A stretch of 43,180 nt of DNA from an uncultured Roseburia sp. (GCA_947062675.1 CAMSQM010000025.1:1-43180), one strand, 5' to 3'. Shown: positions 8,885-16,848, counted from the stretch's first letter. The notes: generated by a model not told the origin, from the sequence alone. Made by a program: numbers and translations.

Positions 8885-9363
8885 GGTATCATCTGTATCC
8901 TTTCGTCTTTTTTCGGCTCTGTGATTACGGTCCCGTGGTCTTTGTATTTTTTCAGGATAAAATTCGTTTTTGTGCTAAGGACAGAATCCAGCACCGAAAG
9001 CTTTTCAGAGACAAACTGTGACACCTCGCGCAGCGTCTTTCCCTCGATCGTCACCATAAAATCAAATCCGCCGGAAATCAGATACACGGAATTGACTTCC
9101 GGATAGTTATAGATGCGCTCCGCCACCTTGTCAAATCCCATACCGCGCTGCGGCGTCACGCGCACCTCGATCATCGCCGTCACCTTCTCGATGCCCACTT
9201 TATCCCAGTCAATGATCGTGTGATATCCGCAGATAATATGCTCCTCCTCCATCTTTTCCATCTCATTGAGCACCGCCGCCTCGTCCACGCCGAGCACGAC
9301 CGCGAGCTGCCGCAGATCGATCCGGCTGTTTTTCTCTATAAATGCCAGTAACTTTTCCCGCAT
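8881..9363 (-). CDS. Lrp/AsnC family transcriptional regulator
   Basis: The 160-residue protein has an N-terminal winged helix-turn-helix (about residues 1-60, including IDLRQLAVVLGVDEAAVLNEM) and a C-terminal RAM ligand-binding domain (about 65-145, including VNSVYLISGGFDFMVTIEGK). These proteins bind DNA as dimers or octamers and respond to amino acids. It lies directly upstream of, and overlaps by 4 bases, the aminotransferase gene. A local operon regulator is the simplest reading, but Lrp proteins may also act elsewhere. It begins 74 bases after the AIR-synthase-like gene ends. I found no clear operator in that gap. Confidence 0.93.
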   Translation of the reverse strand: MREKLLAFIEKNSRIDLRQLAVVLGVDEAAVLNEMEKMEEEHIICGYHTIIDWDKVGIEKVTAMIEVRVTPQRGMGFDKVAERIYNYPEVNSVYLISGGFDFMVTIEGKTLREVSQFVSEKLSVLDSVLSTKTNFILKKYKDHGTVITEPKKDERIQMIP

Positions 9364-9437
9364 AATCCTGTCTCCTTTATCATCTCACCGATTGTTTCGC
9401 TCTATACTTATCTATGTTCCTTCTCATACCATCATGA

Positions 9438-10427
9438 TTATTTTCCAAGGGCCCTGTAGAGCTCATCCGTCCTGGGAGGCTCCAGATACCGCTTTTCCTC
9501 CTCGTTCCACAGGATCCTGTCATTCCCCGCAGTCGCCTTTCCGATGACTGTGGCAGGTATCCCCTGCTTTTCAAGCTCGCGCGCCAGCCGTCCTCCGTCC
9601 GGCAGCGCCATCAGCATACTCCCGCTTGATATCAGCTGATAAGGGCTGATACCGAAAAACTCACAGATCTCAACGGTCTCCTGACGGACCGGAATCTTTC
9701 TCAGATCGATCCAGAGTCCGACGCCGGACGCTTCCGCCATCTCCCAGAGCGCGCCGAAAATACCGCCCTCCGTGACATCGTGCATCGCCCCGACGCCGGA
9801 CCTGACGGCGGCGGCAGCCTCCGGAAGCACCGGAATATACCGGTCAAACGACTTTGCCTCCTCCACAAACGCGGCAGAAAAACGTGTCAGCAGCTGTTCT
9901 TCCCTCTCTTTTGCAAGGATGGAGGTCCCCTCCAGGCCAATCCATTTTGTGACCAGAATATCCATACCGGGTCTTGCGCCCGCCGTCGTAACCATCTGCC
10001 CTTCCTTCACTTTCCCGACGCCGCAGACCGTGATTACCGGCTGATTCACGACGGCAGTCACCTCCGTGTGACCGCCCATCACCTGCACATTCGCTTCCCT
10101 GCAGGCCTGTTCCACCTGTGCCATCATCACTTTCAGCTCCGGCTCTTCCGTTTCCTCCGGAAGCAGAACAGTCAGAAGAATGCCCACCGGCTCCGCCCCG
10201 GCGCTGGCCAGATCGTTGACGGTAATCCTGACTGCCAGTGTGCCGATATCCTTTGCTGTTCCGGTAATCGGATCCGCGGATATGACAAATATCTCTCCCG
10301 GTTCCAGCTTCATGGCCGCGCAGTCCTCCCCGACGCCGGCACCCAGGATCACTTCCGCCCGCCTGGTATGAATCTGTCCGAAGACTGCTCTCTTAAGCAC
10401 ATTTTCAGGCACTTTTCCTGTTTTCAT
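9438..10427 (-). CDS. AIR-synthase-related (PurM/HypE/ThiL superfamily) protein
   Basis: The 329-residue cytoplasmic protein shows the PurM-like N-terminal domain, with GAGVGEDCAAM, RITVNDLASAGAEPVG and VMGGHTEVT, and a C-terminal domain with MHDVTEGGIFGALWEM. Members bind ATP or magnesium and phosphorylate or dehydrate their substrates. It resembles HypE, which makes the cyanide ligand of NiFe hydrogenases, but it ends in YRALGK and lacks the C-terminal Cys that HypE needs. No hyp genes are nearby. I therefore do not call it a hydrogenase factor. Its substrate is unknown. It lies between the VanW gene (upstream, beyond a hairpin region) and the Lrp gene. Confidence 0.85.
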   Translation of the reverse strand: MKTGKVPENVLKRAVFGQIHTRRAEVILGAGVGEDCAAMKLEPGEIFVISADPITGTAKDIGTLAVRITVNDLASAGAEPVGILLTVLLPEETEEPELKVMMAQVEQACREANVQVMGGHTEVTAVVNQPVITVCGVGKVKEGQMVTTAGARPGMDILVTKWIGLEGTSILAKEREEQLLTRFSAAFVEEAKSFDRYIPVLPEAAAAVRSGVGAMHDVTEGGIFGALWEMAEASGVGLWIDLRKIPVRQETVEICEFFGISPYQLISSGSMLMALPDGGRLARELEKQGIPATVIGKATAGNDRILWNEEEKRYLEPPRTDELYRALGK

Positions 10428-10457
10428 TGTTTCTTCTCCCCATTCTGTATACCTGCG

Positions 10458-10508
10458 TGCGCATAACAGATCTGTGGATGACGCACGTCCATAGATCTGT
10501 TATGCGCA
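10458..10508. repeat. 21-bp inverted repeat (near-perfect hairpin)
   Basis: TGCGCATAACAGATCT (10458-10473), continued by GTGGA, is mirrored by TCCAT and AGATCTGTTATGCGCA (ending 10508), with a 9-base centre. Only one position is not Watson-Crick (a G/T pair). It lies between the VanW and AIR-like genes, directly next to a second hairpin. It could be a processing or attenuation hairpin, or a member of a dispersed intergenic repeat family. No second copy was seen in this window. Confidence 0.85.
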
Positions 10509-10547
10509 CAGGGCTGCCCCGCAATGAGGCAGCCCTGATCACTTTTT
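10509..10547 (+). terminator. Rho-independent-type hairpin with T run on the plus strand
   Basis: CAGGGCTGCC (10509-10518) pairs perfectly with GGCAGCCCTG (10528-10537), and TTTTT follows at 10543-10547. The T run is on the plus strand although both flanking genes are on the minus strand. It would therefore block antisense transcription, or act as a plain hairpin in the VanW-AIR transcript. Confidence 0.6.
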
Positions 10548-10566
10548 GTCCTCTATAGCCCGGAAC

Positions 10567-12123
10567 TTATTCTCCTGTCCCGATCACCGCCTGTTCTTCC
10601 GGCGGCGGTGACTGAGGCTGCTCCGGCGGCGGCACTGCCTGATCCTGCGGCACCTGTTCACCCTCCGGGTTTGCCCCGGGCACAACTCCCGCTGCGCAGG
10701 AAGCCGCCGTCGCACGGATGGTGGCCTCATCCCCGCTCGCAATCGCCGCTCCCATTGCTGCCGAAATATTCGGGTCCGCAGATGCCGTTCCCACACGCAC
10801 AATCCGCGGCGAAGCGCGGTATGTGCTCTTGTTAAAGATCTCACGGCTCTCCTCCGCGCCATCCACTGTCACAATCTTCCAGAGTCTCGCGACATACCCG
10901 GTATGCGCTCCCTGCGACACGCCGACATACCCGGCCGGGTCGCCGGTCGCCACAAACTGCGTGCCCGGATGCTGTTCGGAAACCACCTCGCTCTCGTAAG
11001 CCACTTTGCGGTTTGAGGGTCTCGTCTCCTCCCCGAATATACTGAAACTGACGCTCTTTCCCTCGATAGACGCCTCGATATAAACCGGAATATCCTTGTT
11101 ATTGACAAACTTAAGATCTTTATAATCTCCCGCAATCGCCGCGTCCATCGACGGCTTAACATAATTGACGATCATCGAATGATTGGAGCGCTCCGTGATT
11201 TCCAGCTCAGCCAGAATTACCGCGTTGTAAAGAGTCGTGGAAATCTGGCAGACGCCGCCCCCGTAAGATTCCACCGTCTGCCCGTTCTCATAGGCGCCGG
11301 CAAGCTCATATCCGTTGGACGCAACCAGCGGCCCGATCGTCTCATACACAGAAAACTCTTCTCCCGGATACAGCAGCGTCCCGTTAATCTTTCCAGCAGC
11401 CACCTCAATGTTCGTACAGCGGTTTCTTCCCGAATCGCCGTAAGTCGTCCGGTACGTCCCCAGAACATCCTCTATCTTTGAGAGCTCTTCCTTTGCGCCG
11501 CGCGGCTCCACAATCTCCGCAGCCAGTTCCACAGACGCCGGCGTCCCGTCCCAGCCGTCACTGATAAAATCACGAACAACCTCGACGGACGTCGCCGTGT
11601 TTACCTCAATTCCCTGTTCCCCCTCAATAAAGCGGAACGAACCATTCTCACGGACAAGACCGTTGTCGACTGCCTCCTGATTCAGCTCTTCCGCTTTTTC
11701 CCTCAGAAGGGATGCGACTGCCTGCCTGTCCACCTCCAGCACCATCCGCAGGACCTTGTCGCCGTGCTCCAGGTCTTTTTTATCCTTGTAGCGCTTGATC
11801 AGATTACCGCTCCTGCCCACATCCAGCGCCTGCCGGATAACATTCCGGTTTGTAAAATGCACACCAAGCTCAGACGCCTGCACATCAATGCTTTTGTCTC
11901 CCACCGAAAGTGAGATCACAGCGTCGCCTGCCTTTTTCACATAGTCATCGACGGCGGCGGATGCCTCTTCCTCCGTCATACCTCCGACATCGATCGTGCC
12001 GATATACACCCGTTCGGCTATCCGCTCTGCTCCCTCCGCCTTCAGCACGGCAGGACTCGCAAACCACAGGCACGTAGCCGCCGCAAATCCCGCGAGAGCA
12101 GGAATCATTCTGTATTTTTTCAT
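10567..12123 (-). CDS. VanW-family exported protein
   Basis: The 518-residue protein starts MKKYRMIPALAGFAAATCLWF, a signal peptide or N-terminal anchor. I chose 12123 because GGAGG lies 6 bases upstream; the open frame runs on to 12195. Residues about 40-230 form two repeats resembling the peptidoglycan-binding-4 domain (IGTIDVGGMTEEEASAAVDDY). The VanW domain follows, with GTLLYPGEEFSVYETIGP and SYGGGVCQISTTLYNAV, then a G5-like beta segment and a disordered Pro/Glu/Gln-rich tail. VanW proteins are named from some vancomycin-resistance clusters, but most are housekeeping surface proteins of unknown role, and nothing nearby suggests resistance. It is the first gene of the minus-strand run. 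Confidence 0.9.
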   Translation of the reverse strand: MKKYRMIPALAGFAAATCLWFASPAVLKAEGAERIAERVYIGTIDVGGMTEEEASAAVDDYVKKAGDAVISLSVGDKSIDVQASELGVHFTNRNVIRQALDVGRSGNLIKRYKDKKDLEHGDKVLRMVLEVDRQAVASLLREKAEELNQEAVDNGLVRENGSFRFIEGEQGIEVNTATSVEVVRDFISDGWDGTPASVELAAEIVEPRGAKEELSKIEDVLGTYRTTYGDSGRNRCTNIEVAAGKINGTLLYPGEEFSVYETIGPLVASNGYELAGAYENGQTVESYGGGVCQISTTLYNAVILAELEITERSNHSMIVNYVKPSMDAAIAGDYKDLKFVNNKDIPVYIEASIEGKSVSFSIFGEETRPSNRKVAYESEVVSEQHPGTQFVATGDPAGYVGVSQGAHTGYVARLWKIVTVDGAEESREIFNKSTYRASPRIVRVGTASADPNISAAMGAAIASGDEATIRATAASCAAGVVPGANPEGEQVPQDQAVPPPEQPQSPPPEEQAVIGTGE

Positions 12124-12134
12124 GCAATACCTCC

Positions 12135-12182
12135 ATAATGACACTCGTGCCATTATTTTATCATAACCGCTTTCATTTACAA
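12135..12182 (-). promoter_or_regulatory. VanW gene promoter with a 22-bp operator-like dyad
   Basis: On the minus strand TTGTAA (12177-12182) and TAAAAT (12155-12160) are 16 bases apart. Right behind the -10, at 12135-12156, arms ATAATGGCAC and GTGTCATTAT flank a central GA. They are complementary except at one G/T position. With a 2-base centre this cannot be a normal RNA hairpin, so it looks like a dimer-binding operator at the transcription start. Confidence 0.5.
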
Positions 12183-12204
12183 GATGCATAAACACGAATT
12201 ATAT

Positions 12205-12233
12205 TTGACTCTGGAAGCGATTTTTAGTATATT
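12205..12233 (+). promoter_or_regulatory. Candidate promoter for the 12377 gene
   Basis: TTGACT (12205-12210) and TATATT (12228-12233) are separated by exactly 17 bases on the plus strand. Transcription would begin near 12240 and give the plus-strand gene at 12377 a leader of about 135 nt that is antisense to the whole 34-codon gene at 12236-12340. Confidence 0.5.
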
Positions 12234-12235
12234 TT

Positions 12236-12340
12236 TTACATAAACGCCGCCAGCACGGTTGTGAGGAGCATGGCTCCGATGAGAACAATGACAATTCCTG
12301 CCAGCAGCTTTTTGTTTTTCTTTTTACTGAAATCGTACAT
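12236..12340 (-). CDS. 34-residue single-pass membrane protein
   Basis: The reading frame encodes MYDFSKKKNKKLLAG, then the hydrophobic helix IVIVLIGAMLLTTVLAAFM and a stop. The Lys-rich N-terminus followed by one membrane span predicts a small inner-membrane protein with its N-terminus inside. A strong GGAGG lies 6 bases before the ATG, which is the main argument that it is real. Its start is only 36 bases from that of the divergent 12377 gene. I recall similar short basic-plus-membrane-span proteins in Lachnospiraceae, but have not checked. Function is unknown. Confidence 0.65.
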   Translation of the reverse strand: MYDFSKKKNKKLLAGIVIVLIGAMLLTTVLAAFM

Positions 12341-12376
12341 ACCATACCTCCATATTTACAGAAAGGAATCTTACTT

Positions 12377-12994
12377 ATGATCGCATTTGGAATCTTTATA
12401 TTTGTGGTTTTTCTGTTCAGCTATCTGCGCAAAAGAAGTACCCGTGAGCAGCGCGAGGCGCAGGAACAGTTCTGGCAGCGCGAAAACGAGGCAAACCACA
12501 CGCGCCGTCAGGATATCAGCGGCCTTCCTTATATTAACATACCTCTGGAACAGTTTCCAGTAGGTATCTTTGAAGATGACGCCTTAAAAGAAGATGAAAA
12601 AAAGCTGCTCGCCCTCTCAGGAAAAAAGATTCTCAATCTGGGCGGTATCACCAACACGGAGCTCAAACTCCTCTACGGCGCCGCCAACCTGCCCGCGCTC
12701 TCTGAATATGATCAGAACTTTACCCTGCTCTGCCGCACCCTCGTCACCTACGCCGGAACCCTCCTCTCTCTCGGGAGAGAGGCGGAAGCGCAGACCGTCC
12801 TGGAATTCGGCATCTCCTGCGGCTCCGACGCAAGCCGCAACTACCGGATGCTGGCAGAGCTCTACCGGAAACAGGGAATGACAAAGTCGCTCGACCGCCT
12901 GCGCGACGCCGCAGAACAGTTAAATTCCCCGATGAAAGCTTCCATACTGAGACATCTTGAATCCACCGCGGCAGACGCCGGAACGCCGTTCTGA
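12377..12994 (+). CDS. Membrane-anchored protein with TPR-like C-terminus, function unknown
   Basis: The 205-residue protein begins MIAFGIFIFVVFLFSYL, one membrane span, followed by a charged, probably coiled segment (about 20-45) rich in Arg, Glu and Gln. Residues about 110-200 contain paired helices resembling tetratricopeptide repeats: LLCRTLVTYAGTLLSLGREA and ASRNYRMLAELYRKQGM. That suggests a cytoplasmic protein-interaction domain held at the membrane. AAAGGAA lies about 10 bases upstream of the ATG. It is convergent with the exonuclease gene, whose stop is 16 bases away. I do not recognise a named family. Confidence 0.75.
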   Translation: MIAFGIFIFVVFLFSYLRKRSTREQREAQEQFWQRENEANHTRRQDISGLPYINIPLEQFPVGIFEDDALKEDEKKLLALSGKKILNLGGITNTELKLLYGAANLPALSEYDQNFTLLCRTLVTYAGTLLSLGREAEAQTVLEFGISCGSDASRNYRMLAELYRKQGMTKSLDRLRDAAEQLNSPMKASILRHLESTAADAGTPF

Positions 12995-13010
12995 ATCCGG
13001 AGCTTTCTTT

Positions 13011-13790
13011 TCACGGATTCCCGTATCCGGTGTCCGCTCCGTCTGGCGCGGTATCAGTGCGCGACTGCCGCCTTTTTTGCGCAGCCGGTAATCTGCCATA
13101 GCGCAGAATCCACTGGTCCGTCAGCCGGGACGCTTCACTTCTGGTCAGTCTGTCAAACCCCTCCGGCAGTGCAAGCCCGAAATGCGCCGCATACCGGCGC
13201 ATATTCTCTTTCTGATGTTCCGTGGCCGGTGTCTGCCTTCTGACAGCACAGCGGAGCGGTCCGGGTGTAAACGCTTCCTCACGCTCCCCGAACTGCTCCT
13301 GCAGCTTCCGGAACACCAGGAAAGTCTCCCACGCATCATCGGCCGCCCGGTGTGCGTTCCGGCGCGCAATCCCATAATATTTACACAGACTCTCCAGATC
13401 CTTTTTTTGTTCTTTCGGGAGAAATTCACGCGCCAGCTTTAAGGTATCCACCGCAGACCGCTCAAAGGAAAACTGATGGTTTACCGCCCACTGCTTTAAA
13501 AACCAATAGTCGTATATGACATTGTGCCCCACCAGAATGTCATCGCCCAGAAACGCAAAAAATTCTGCCATGGCCTCCTCCGGCTCCCGCCCTCCCGCGG
13601 CCATCTCATCCGTAATATTCGTCAGCGCCGTGATCTCCTCCGGCAGCGGTATGCCGGGGCACAGGAGGGCCCCGTACGTCTCCGCCGCTCTGCCGTTTCG
13701 CACACGCACCGCACCGGTTTCCAGAATCCGGTCCTGTTTCACCTTAAGCCCTGTCATTTCCAGATCAATAACCACATAGTCCCTGAGCAT
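13011..13790 (-). CDS. DEDDh-family 3'-5' exonuclease (DnaQ/PolC epsilon-like)
   Basis: The 259-residue protein carries the DnaQ-like exonuclease domain at residues 1-175. Motif I is VVIDLEMTGL (DxE), motif II is HNVIYDYWFL and motif III is HRAADDAWET, giving the Asp-Glu-Asp-Asp-His set. It is a metal-dependent 3'-5' exonuclease, either for proofreading or for trimming DNA or RNA. The C-terminal 85 residues are Arg-rich and unassigned. The ATG at 13790 has GGGAG 7 bases before it and is better than the in-frame GTG at 13808. Its first 26 bases overlap the end of the radical SAM gene, so translation is probably coupled. Confidence 0.88.
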   Translation of the reverse strand: MLRDYVVIDLEMTGLKVKQDRILETGAVRVRNGRAAETYGALLCPGIPLPEEITALTNITDEMAAGGREPEEAMAEFFAFLGDDILVGHNVIYDYWFLKQWAVNHQFSFERSAVDTLKLAREFLPKEQKKDLESLCKYYGIARRNAHRAADDAWETFLVFRKLQEQFGEREEAFTPGPLRCAVRRQTPATEHQKENMRRYAAHFGLALPEGFDRLTRSEASRLTDQWILRYGRLPAAQKRRQSRTDTAPDGADTGYGNP

Positions 13791-15492
13791 TGAATTCTCC
13801 CACCTCACACACCGCCGCCTGACGGCTCTGCGGATTTTTCACAGTATAATCAAACAGCATATAGACGGGCTCCGCCTCCCGCGCCGGCACTCCGCCGGAC
13901 TTTATCCGCGCAAAGCGGTAAAAAAAACGCTCCACATGAGACAGTTTCCCGTTTTTGCAGTACTGCCGGGTCAGATGCTTCCACTCCGCCGGATCTGCCG
14001 CCCACGAGGGCCGGCTCTTTATATTCTCACGCGCATACAGATCGTAAAGCAGGCTCTCCCTCAGGATGTCCCCCGCGGACGGCGCGCACTCCGACGCAAA
14101 TTCCAGCAGAATCTCCGCCCGCCTCAGCCTGGAATGGCTGACCAGGGAATATCCCTTCTCCCAGTAAAACTCCCCCAGCTCCCGGTACAGCCGGAACGGA
14201 CTGTCATACTGCGCCGCCAGCACCTCCATCGAAACCTCGTACTGACCGCTGTTATAGTAATCCTCCACCGCCTCCTCCACCCGCTTCAGCTGCAGAATCT
14301 CTTCATAAGTAATCCATCCCGTCTGCATCACCTCATAGGGCGGACTGCCCCGGAACAGCATTCCGTATTCCTCCGCGTGCGCGTGCATGTAAGAACCTTT
14401 CAGTACTTTCAGAAAACCGAGCTGAAGCTGGTCCGGACGCAGCGCGTACACCTCGTCAAACGAACGGGCGAACGACCTGTAATCCTCATGCGGAAGACCC
14501 GCGATCAGGTCGAGATGCACATGAATATTTCCGCCCTCCTTTATGCGCCGCACCGCCTTCTTTACGCGTGCGAGATCCATCGTTCTGTGAATTTCCGCGA
14601 TTGTGGCATCGTTCGCGGACTGCACCCCGATCTCCAGCTGCACCTGGCCCAGCCGCAGGCGGCCAAGCAGCTCAAGCTCCTCCTCCGTCAGAAGGTCCGC
14701 CGCGATCTCAAAGTGGAAATTTGTCACTCCGTTATCATGATCTGCCAGAAAGCGCCAGATTTCCATGGCATGGGTATGATTGCAGTTAAATGTGCGGTCC
14801 ACAAATTTCACCTGCGAAACCCTGTGCTCCAGAAAAAACAGTAGTTCCCGTTTTACCAGGGAGAGACTCCGGAAACGCACACATTTATCCAGCGAGGACA
14901 GACAGTAACTGCATGAAAACGGGCAGCCGCGGCCCGACTCGTAATAGAGGATTCTGTTTTCAAATCCCGAAAGGCTGTCATAGCAGAACGGAATATCATC
15001 CAGCGGGGACGGCGGCCTCTCTTCCGTGGTCACAATGCTCTCATTTCTGCGGAATACAATTCCCCTGATCCGTTCAGGTTCCGGCGCCCCGTCCGCGTAA
15101 TAGCTGCACAGTTCCGGAAATGTCTGCTCCCCCTCTCCTGTCATAACGCCCGTCACCGCCTCATTTGCCGCAAGAAATGCCCCTGCGTCATAAGACACCT
15201 CCGGTCCCCCCACCCAGACCGGCACCTCAGGCCGCAGCCTGTGGAACTCTCTGGCGACCTCTGTCACACAGCTGACATTCCAGATATAACAGGAAAAACA
15301 CAGAACATCCGGTTTTTCAAGGTATACCGCCGCCAGAATATCCTCTGCGCGCTGATTGATGGTATATTCCGCGATGACAACCTTCACAGACGTTTCCGCC
15401 CCCAGGTATTTCTCCGCGCTGGCGCGCAGACTGTAAACCGCGGGATTGGAATGAATATACTTTGCATTGACCGCTGTCAGTAAAATTTTCAT
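13765..15492 (-). CDS. B12-binding-domain radical SAM protein (DUF4080-type)
   Basis: The 575-residue protein begins MKILLTAVNAKYIHSNPAVY. Residues about 1-140 form a cobalamin-binding-like Rossmann domain, with VWVGGPEVSYDA. The radical SAM core follows, with GRGCPFSCSYCLSSLDK (CxxxCxxC ligating a 4Fe-4S cluster), LEIGVQSANDATI and HLDLIAGLPHEDY. The last 170 residues look like the DUF4080 extension. The canonical His of B12 proteins (DxHxxG) is not evident, so cobalamin may not be bound. ATG 15492 has GGAG 7 bases upstream; the open frame extends to 15702 without a good ribosome site. Substrate is unknown. Confidence 0.88.
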   Translation of the reverse strand: MKILLTAVNAKYIHSNPAVYSLRASAEKYLGAETSVKVVIAEYTINQRAEDILAAVYLEKPDVLCFSCYIWNVSCVTEVAREFHRLRPEVPVWVGGPEVSYDAGAFLAANEAVTGVMTGEGEQTFPELCSYYADGAPEPERIRGIVFRRNESIVTTEERPPSPLDDIPFCYDSLSGFENRILYYESGRGCPFSCSYCLSSLDKCVRFRSLSLVKRELLFFLEHRVSQVKFVDRTFNCNHTHAMEIWRFLADHDNGVTNFHFEIAADLLTEEELELLGRLRLGQVQLEIGVQSANDATIAEIHRTMDLARVKKAVRRIKEGGNIHVHLDLIAGLPHEDYRSFARSFDEVYALRPDQLQLGFLKVLKGSYMHAHAEEYGMLFRGSPPYEVMQTGWITYEEILQLKRVEEAVEDYYNSGQYEVSMEVLAAQYDSPFRLYRELGEFYWEKGYSLVSHSRLRRAEILLEFASECAPSAGDILRESLLYDLYARENIKSRPSWAADPAEWKHLTRQYCKNGKLSHVERFFYRFARIKSGGVPAREAEPVYMLFDYTVKNPQSRQAAVCEVGEFNAQGLCGY

Positions 15493-15591
15493 CTTAATCT
15501 CCATTCCGGATTGATTTTCAATCCATTTCCCCCATTCCTGAACGATCCCCCGGATTATACAGGGAAATCCCCCCTGTGATTCATGCAACAG

Positions 15592-15620
15592 TTGTTTTTC
15601 CTGCCGGAATCTGGTATACT
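15592..15620 (+). promoter_or_regulatory. Candidate promoter of the hemerythrin gene
   Basis: TTGTTT (15592-15597) and TATACT (15615-15620) are 17 bases apart. A start near 15627 leaves a very short leader before AGGAGG at about 15631 and the ATG at 15646. Confidence 0.5.
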
Positions 15621-15645
15621 GACCAGATAAAGGAGGATATACCAA

Positions 15646-16473
15646 ATGTACCGTTTTACAGACGACTGCCTCACCGGTATCGAACAGATCGACGACGATC
15701 ACAGGCAGTTATTCGCACTGATCAACCAGACACAGGACCTGCTGGAGAGCCAGCGCATTCCGGATAAATATTCCCTGATCAAAAGCACGCTGGCCGAACT
15801 CCTGGACTATGCAGACCGCCACTTTGAGCGGGAGGAAGCCTATATGGCCGCCATAAGCGATCCCGAACTTGACTTTCAGAAAAAACAGCATGTGTCATTC
15901 CGGGACAGGATAAATTCCTTTGACCGCGCCAGCATCAGCGAGTCCTCTGAGCAGGAACAGCTCTTAAAAGACCTGATGATTTTTCTGACAAAATGGCTTT
16001 ACAGCCATATTTTAAGCAGCGATATTCTGATTGGCAAAATGCCGCCTCTGAAAGACTGGCTGGGGAAGGATAATCCCTGCGTATTTTCGGACATCTACAT
16101 AACCGGCATCCCACTGGTAGACCGGGAACACGAGAAGCTTTTTGCGATCATCGGGGAAGCAAACGCTCTCGTGCAGGATGAGATGGCCTTTGACAAATAC
16201 GACGAGATCGTGGCGATTATACAGAAGCTGCGGAATTATACAAAAGAGCATTTCCGCGACGAGGAAGAATATATGGAGAGCATCGGCTACGAAGGGCTTG
16301 AGGCTCAGAAAATGGCACACGCTGTCTTTATTCAGAAATTAAGCGAGATCAGCTTTGAACACATCGACGACAACCAGCAGATATATCTGGAGGAACTGAT
16401 GGCATTCCTGTTCAACTGGCTGGCCAACCACATTTTAAAATCCGATAAGCGGATACAGCCCGGCAGCCATTGA
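15646..16473 (+). CDS. Tandem bacteriohemerythrin protein
   Basis: The 275-residue protein consists of two hemerythrin domains (about 8-128 and 150-270). Each has a four-helix layout with diiron ligands. Domain 1 shows His19 (DDDHRQLF), His59 and Glu63 (HFEREE), His82, His121 and Asp126. Domain 2 shows His162 (DREHEKLF), His202 and Glu206 (HFRDEE), His225, His262 and Asp267. The usual HxxxH pair is QxxxH in both (Gln78 and Gln221), so one expected iron ligand is absent in each half. Hemerythrins bind oxygen, or sense or scavenge it, a useful role in an anaerobe. AGGAGG lies upstream of the ATG. It has its own likely promoter and a downstream hairpin, so it is probably monocistronic. Confidence 0.92.
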   Translation: MYRFTDDCLTGIEQIDDDHRQLFALINQTQDLLESQRIPDKYSLIKSTLAELLDYADRHFEREEAYMAAISDPELDFQKKQHVSFRDRINSFDRASISESSEQEQLLKDLMIFLTKWLYSHILSSDILIGKMPPLKDWLGKDNPCVFSDIYITGIPLVDREHEKLFAIIGEANALVQDEMAFDKYDEIVAIIQKLRNYTKEHFRDEEEYMESIGYEGLEAQKMAHAVFIQKLSEISFEHIDDNQQIYLEELMAFLFNWLANHILKSDKRIQPGSH

Positions 16474-16508
16474 GCGGCTGCATGTACAGCTCCGGCGGCA
16501 GCCTGAAG

Positions 16509-16545
16509 CAGGGAGGCGGAACCATAACCGGTTTCCGCCTCCCTG
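16509..16545. terminator. Bidirectional hairpin between hemerythrin gene and spoVG
   Basis: CAGGGAGGCGGAA (16509-16521) pairs perfectly with TTCCGCCTCCCTG (16533-16545) in the convergent gap. The stem is strong, but the T content after it is modest on both strands (CAGTTT on plus). It fits as a shared terminator for the two converging genes. Confidence 0.65.
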
Positions 16546-16551
16546 TCAGTT

Positions 16552-16848
16552 TCACGACATCGCCCGATTCTCACTTTCCTCACGCGCCTCTGCCGCAACC
16601 GTCTCGCGGTACCGCCCGAGAATCAGTGTCTGAATGCGCTCCCTTGTATCCGAATTAATCGGGTGCGCGATATCGCGGTATTCTCCATCTGCCGCCTTCC
16701 TGCTGGGCATTGCGATGAACAGCCCTTTTTCACCCTCAATAATCTTGATGTCATGCACGACAAATTCCTCGTCAATCGTAATTGACACCACTGCTTTCAT
16801 TTTTCCTTCTTTTTCCACTTTTCTGATTCTGACATCAGTAATCTGCAT
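16552..16848 (-). CDS. spoVG: Septation/sporulation regulator SpoVG
   Basis: The 98-residue protein starts [20 protein letters not shown] and has [15 protein letters not shown] and [16 protein letters not shown], the well-known SpoVG core. SpoVG is a small nucleic-acid-binding regulator affecting septation, sporulation and surface properties in Firmicutes. A GGGGG-rich ribosome site precedes the ATG. It follows glgD by 36 bases on the same strand, with no terminator, so it may be co-transcribed with the glycogen genes. A separate promoter inside glgD is also possible. The family assignment is secure. Confidence 0.97.
   Translation of the reverse strand: MQITDVRIRKVEKEGKMKAVVSITIDEEFVVHDIKIIEGEKGLFIAMPSRKAADGEYRDIAHPINSDTRERIQTLILGRYRETVAAEAREESENRAMS

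Noticed and set aside
9438..10427. HypE hydrogenase maturation factor
   Set aside because: The C-terminal Cys required in HypE is missing and no hyp genes are near.
10567..12123. VanW protein as evidence of vancomycin resistance
   Set aside because: No vanA/B ligase, vanH, vanX or VanRS genes are near; VanW-domain proteins are common housekeeping surface proteins in clostridia.
13936..14844. 302-codon plus-strand frame opposite the radical SAM gene
   Set aside because: It is the complement of recognisable motifs such as the cluster-binding Cys site on the minus strand, and has no family features.
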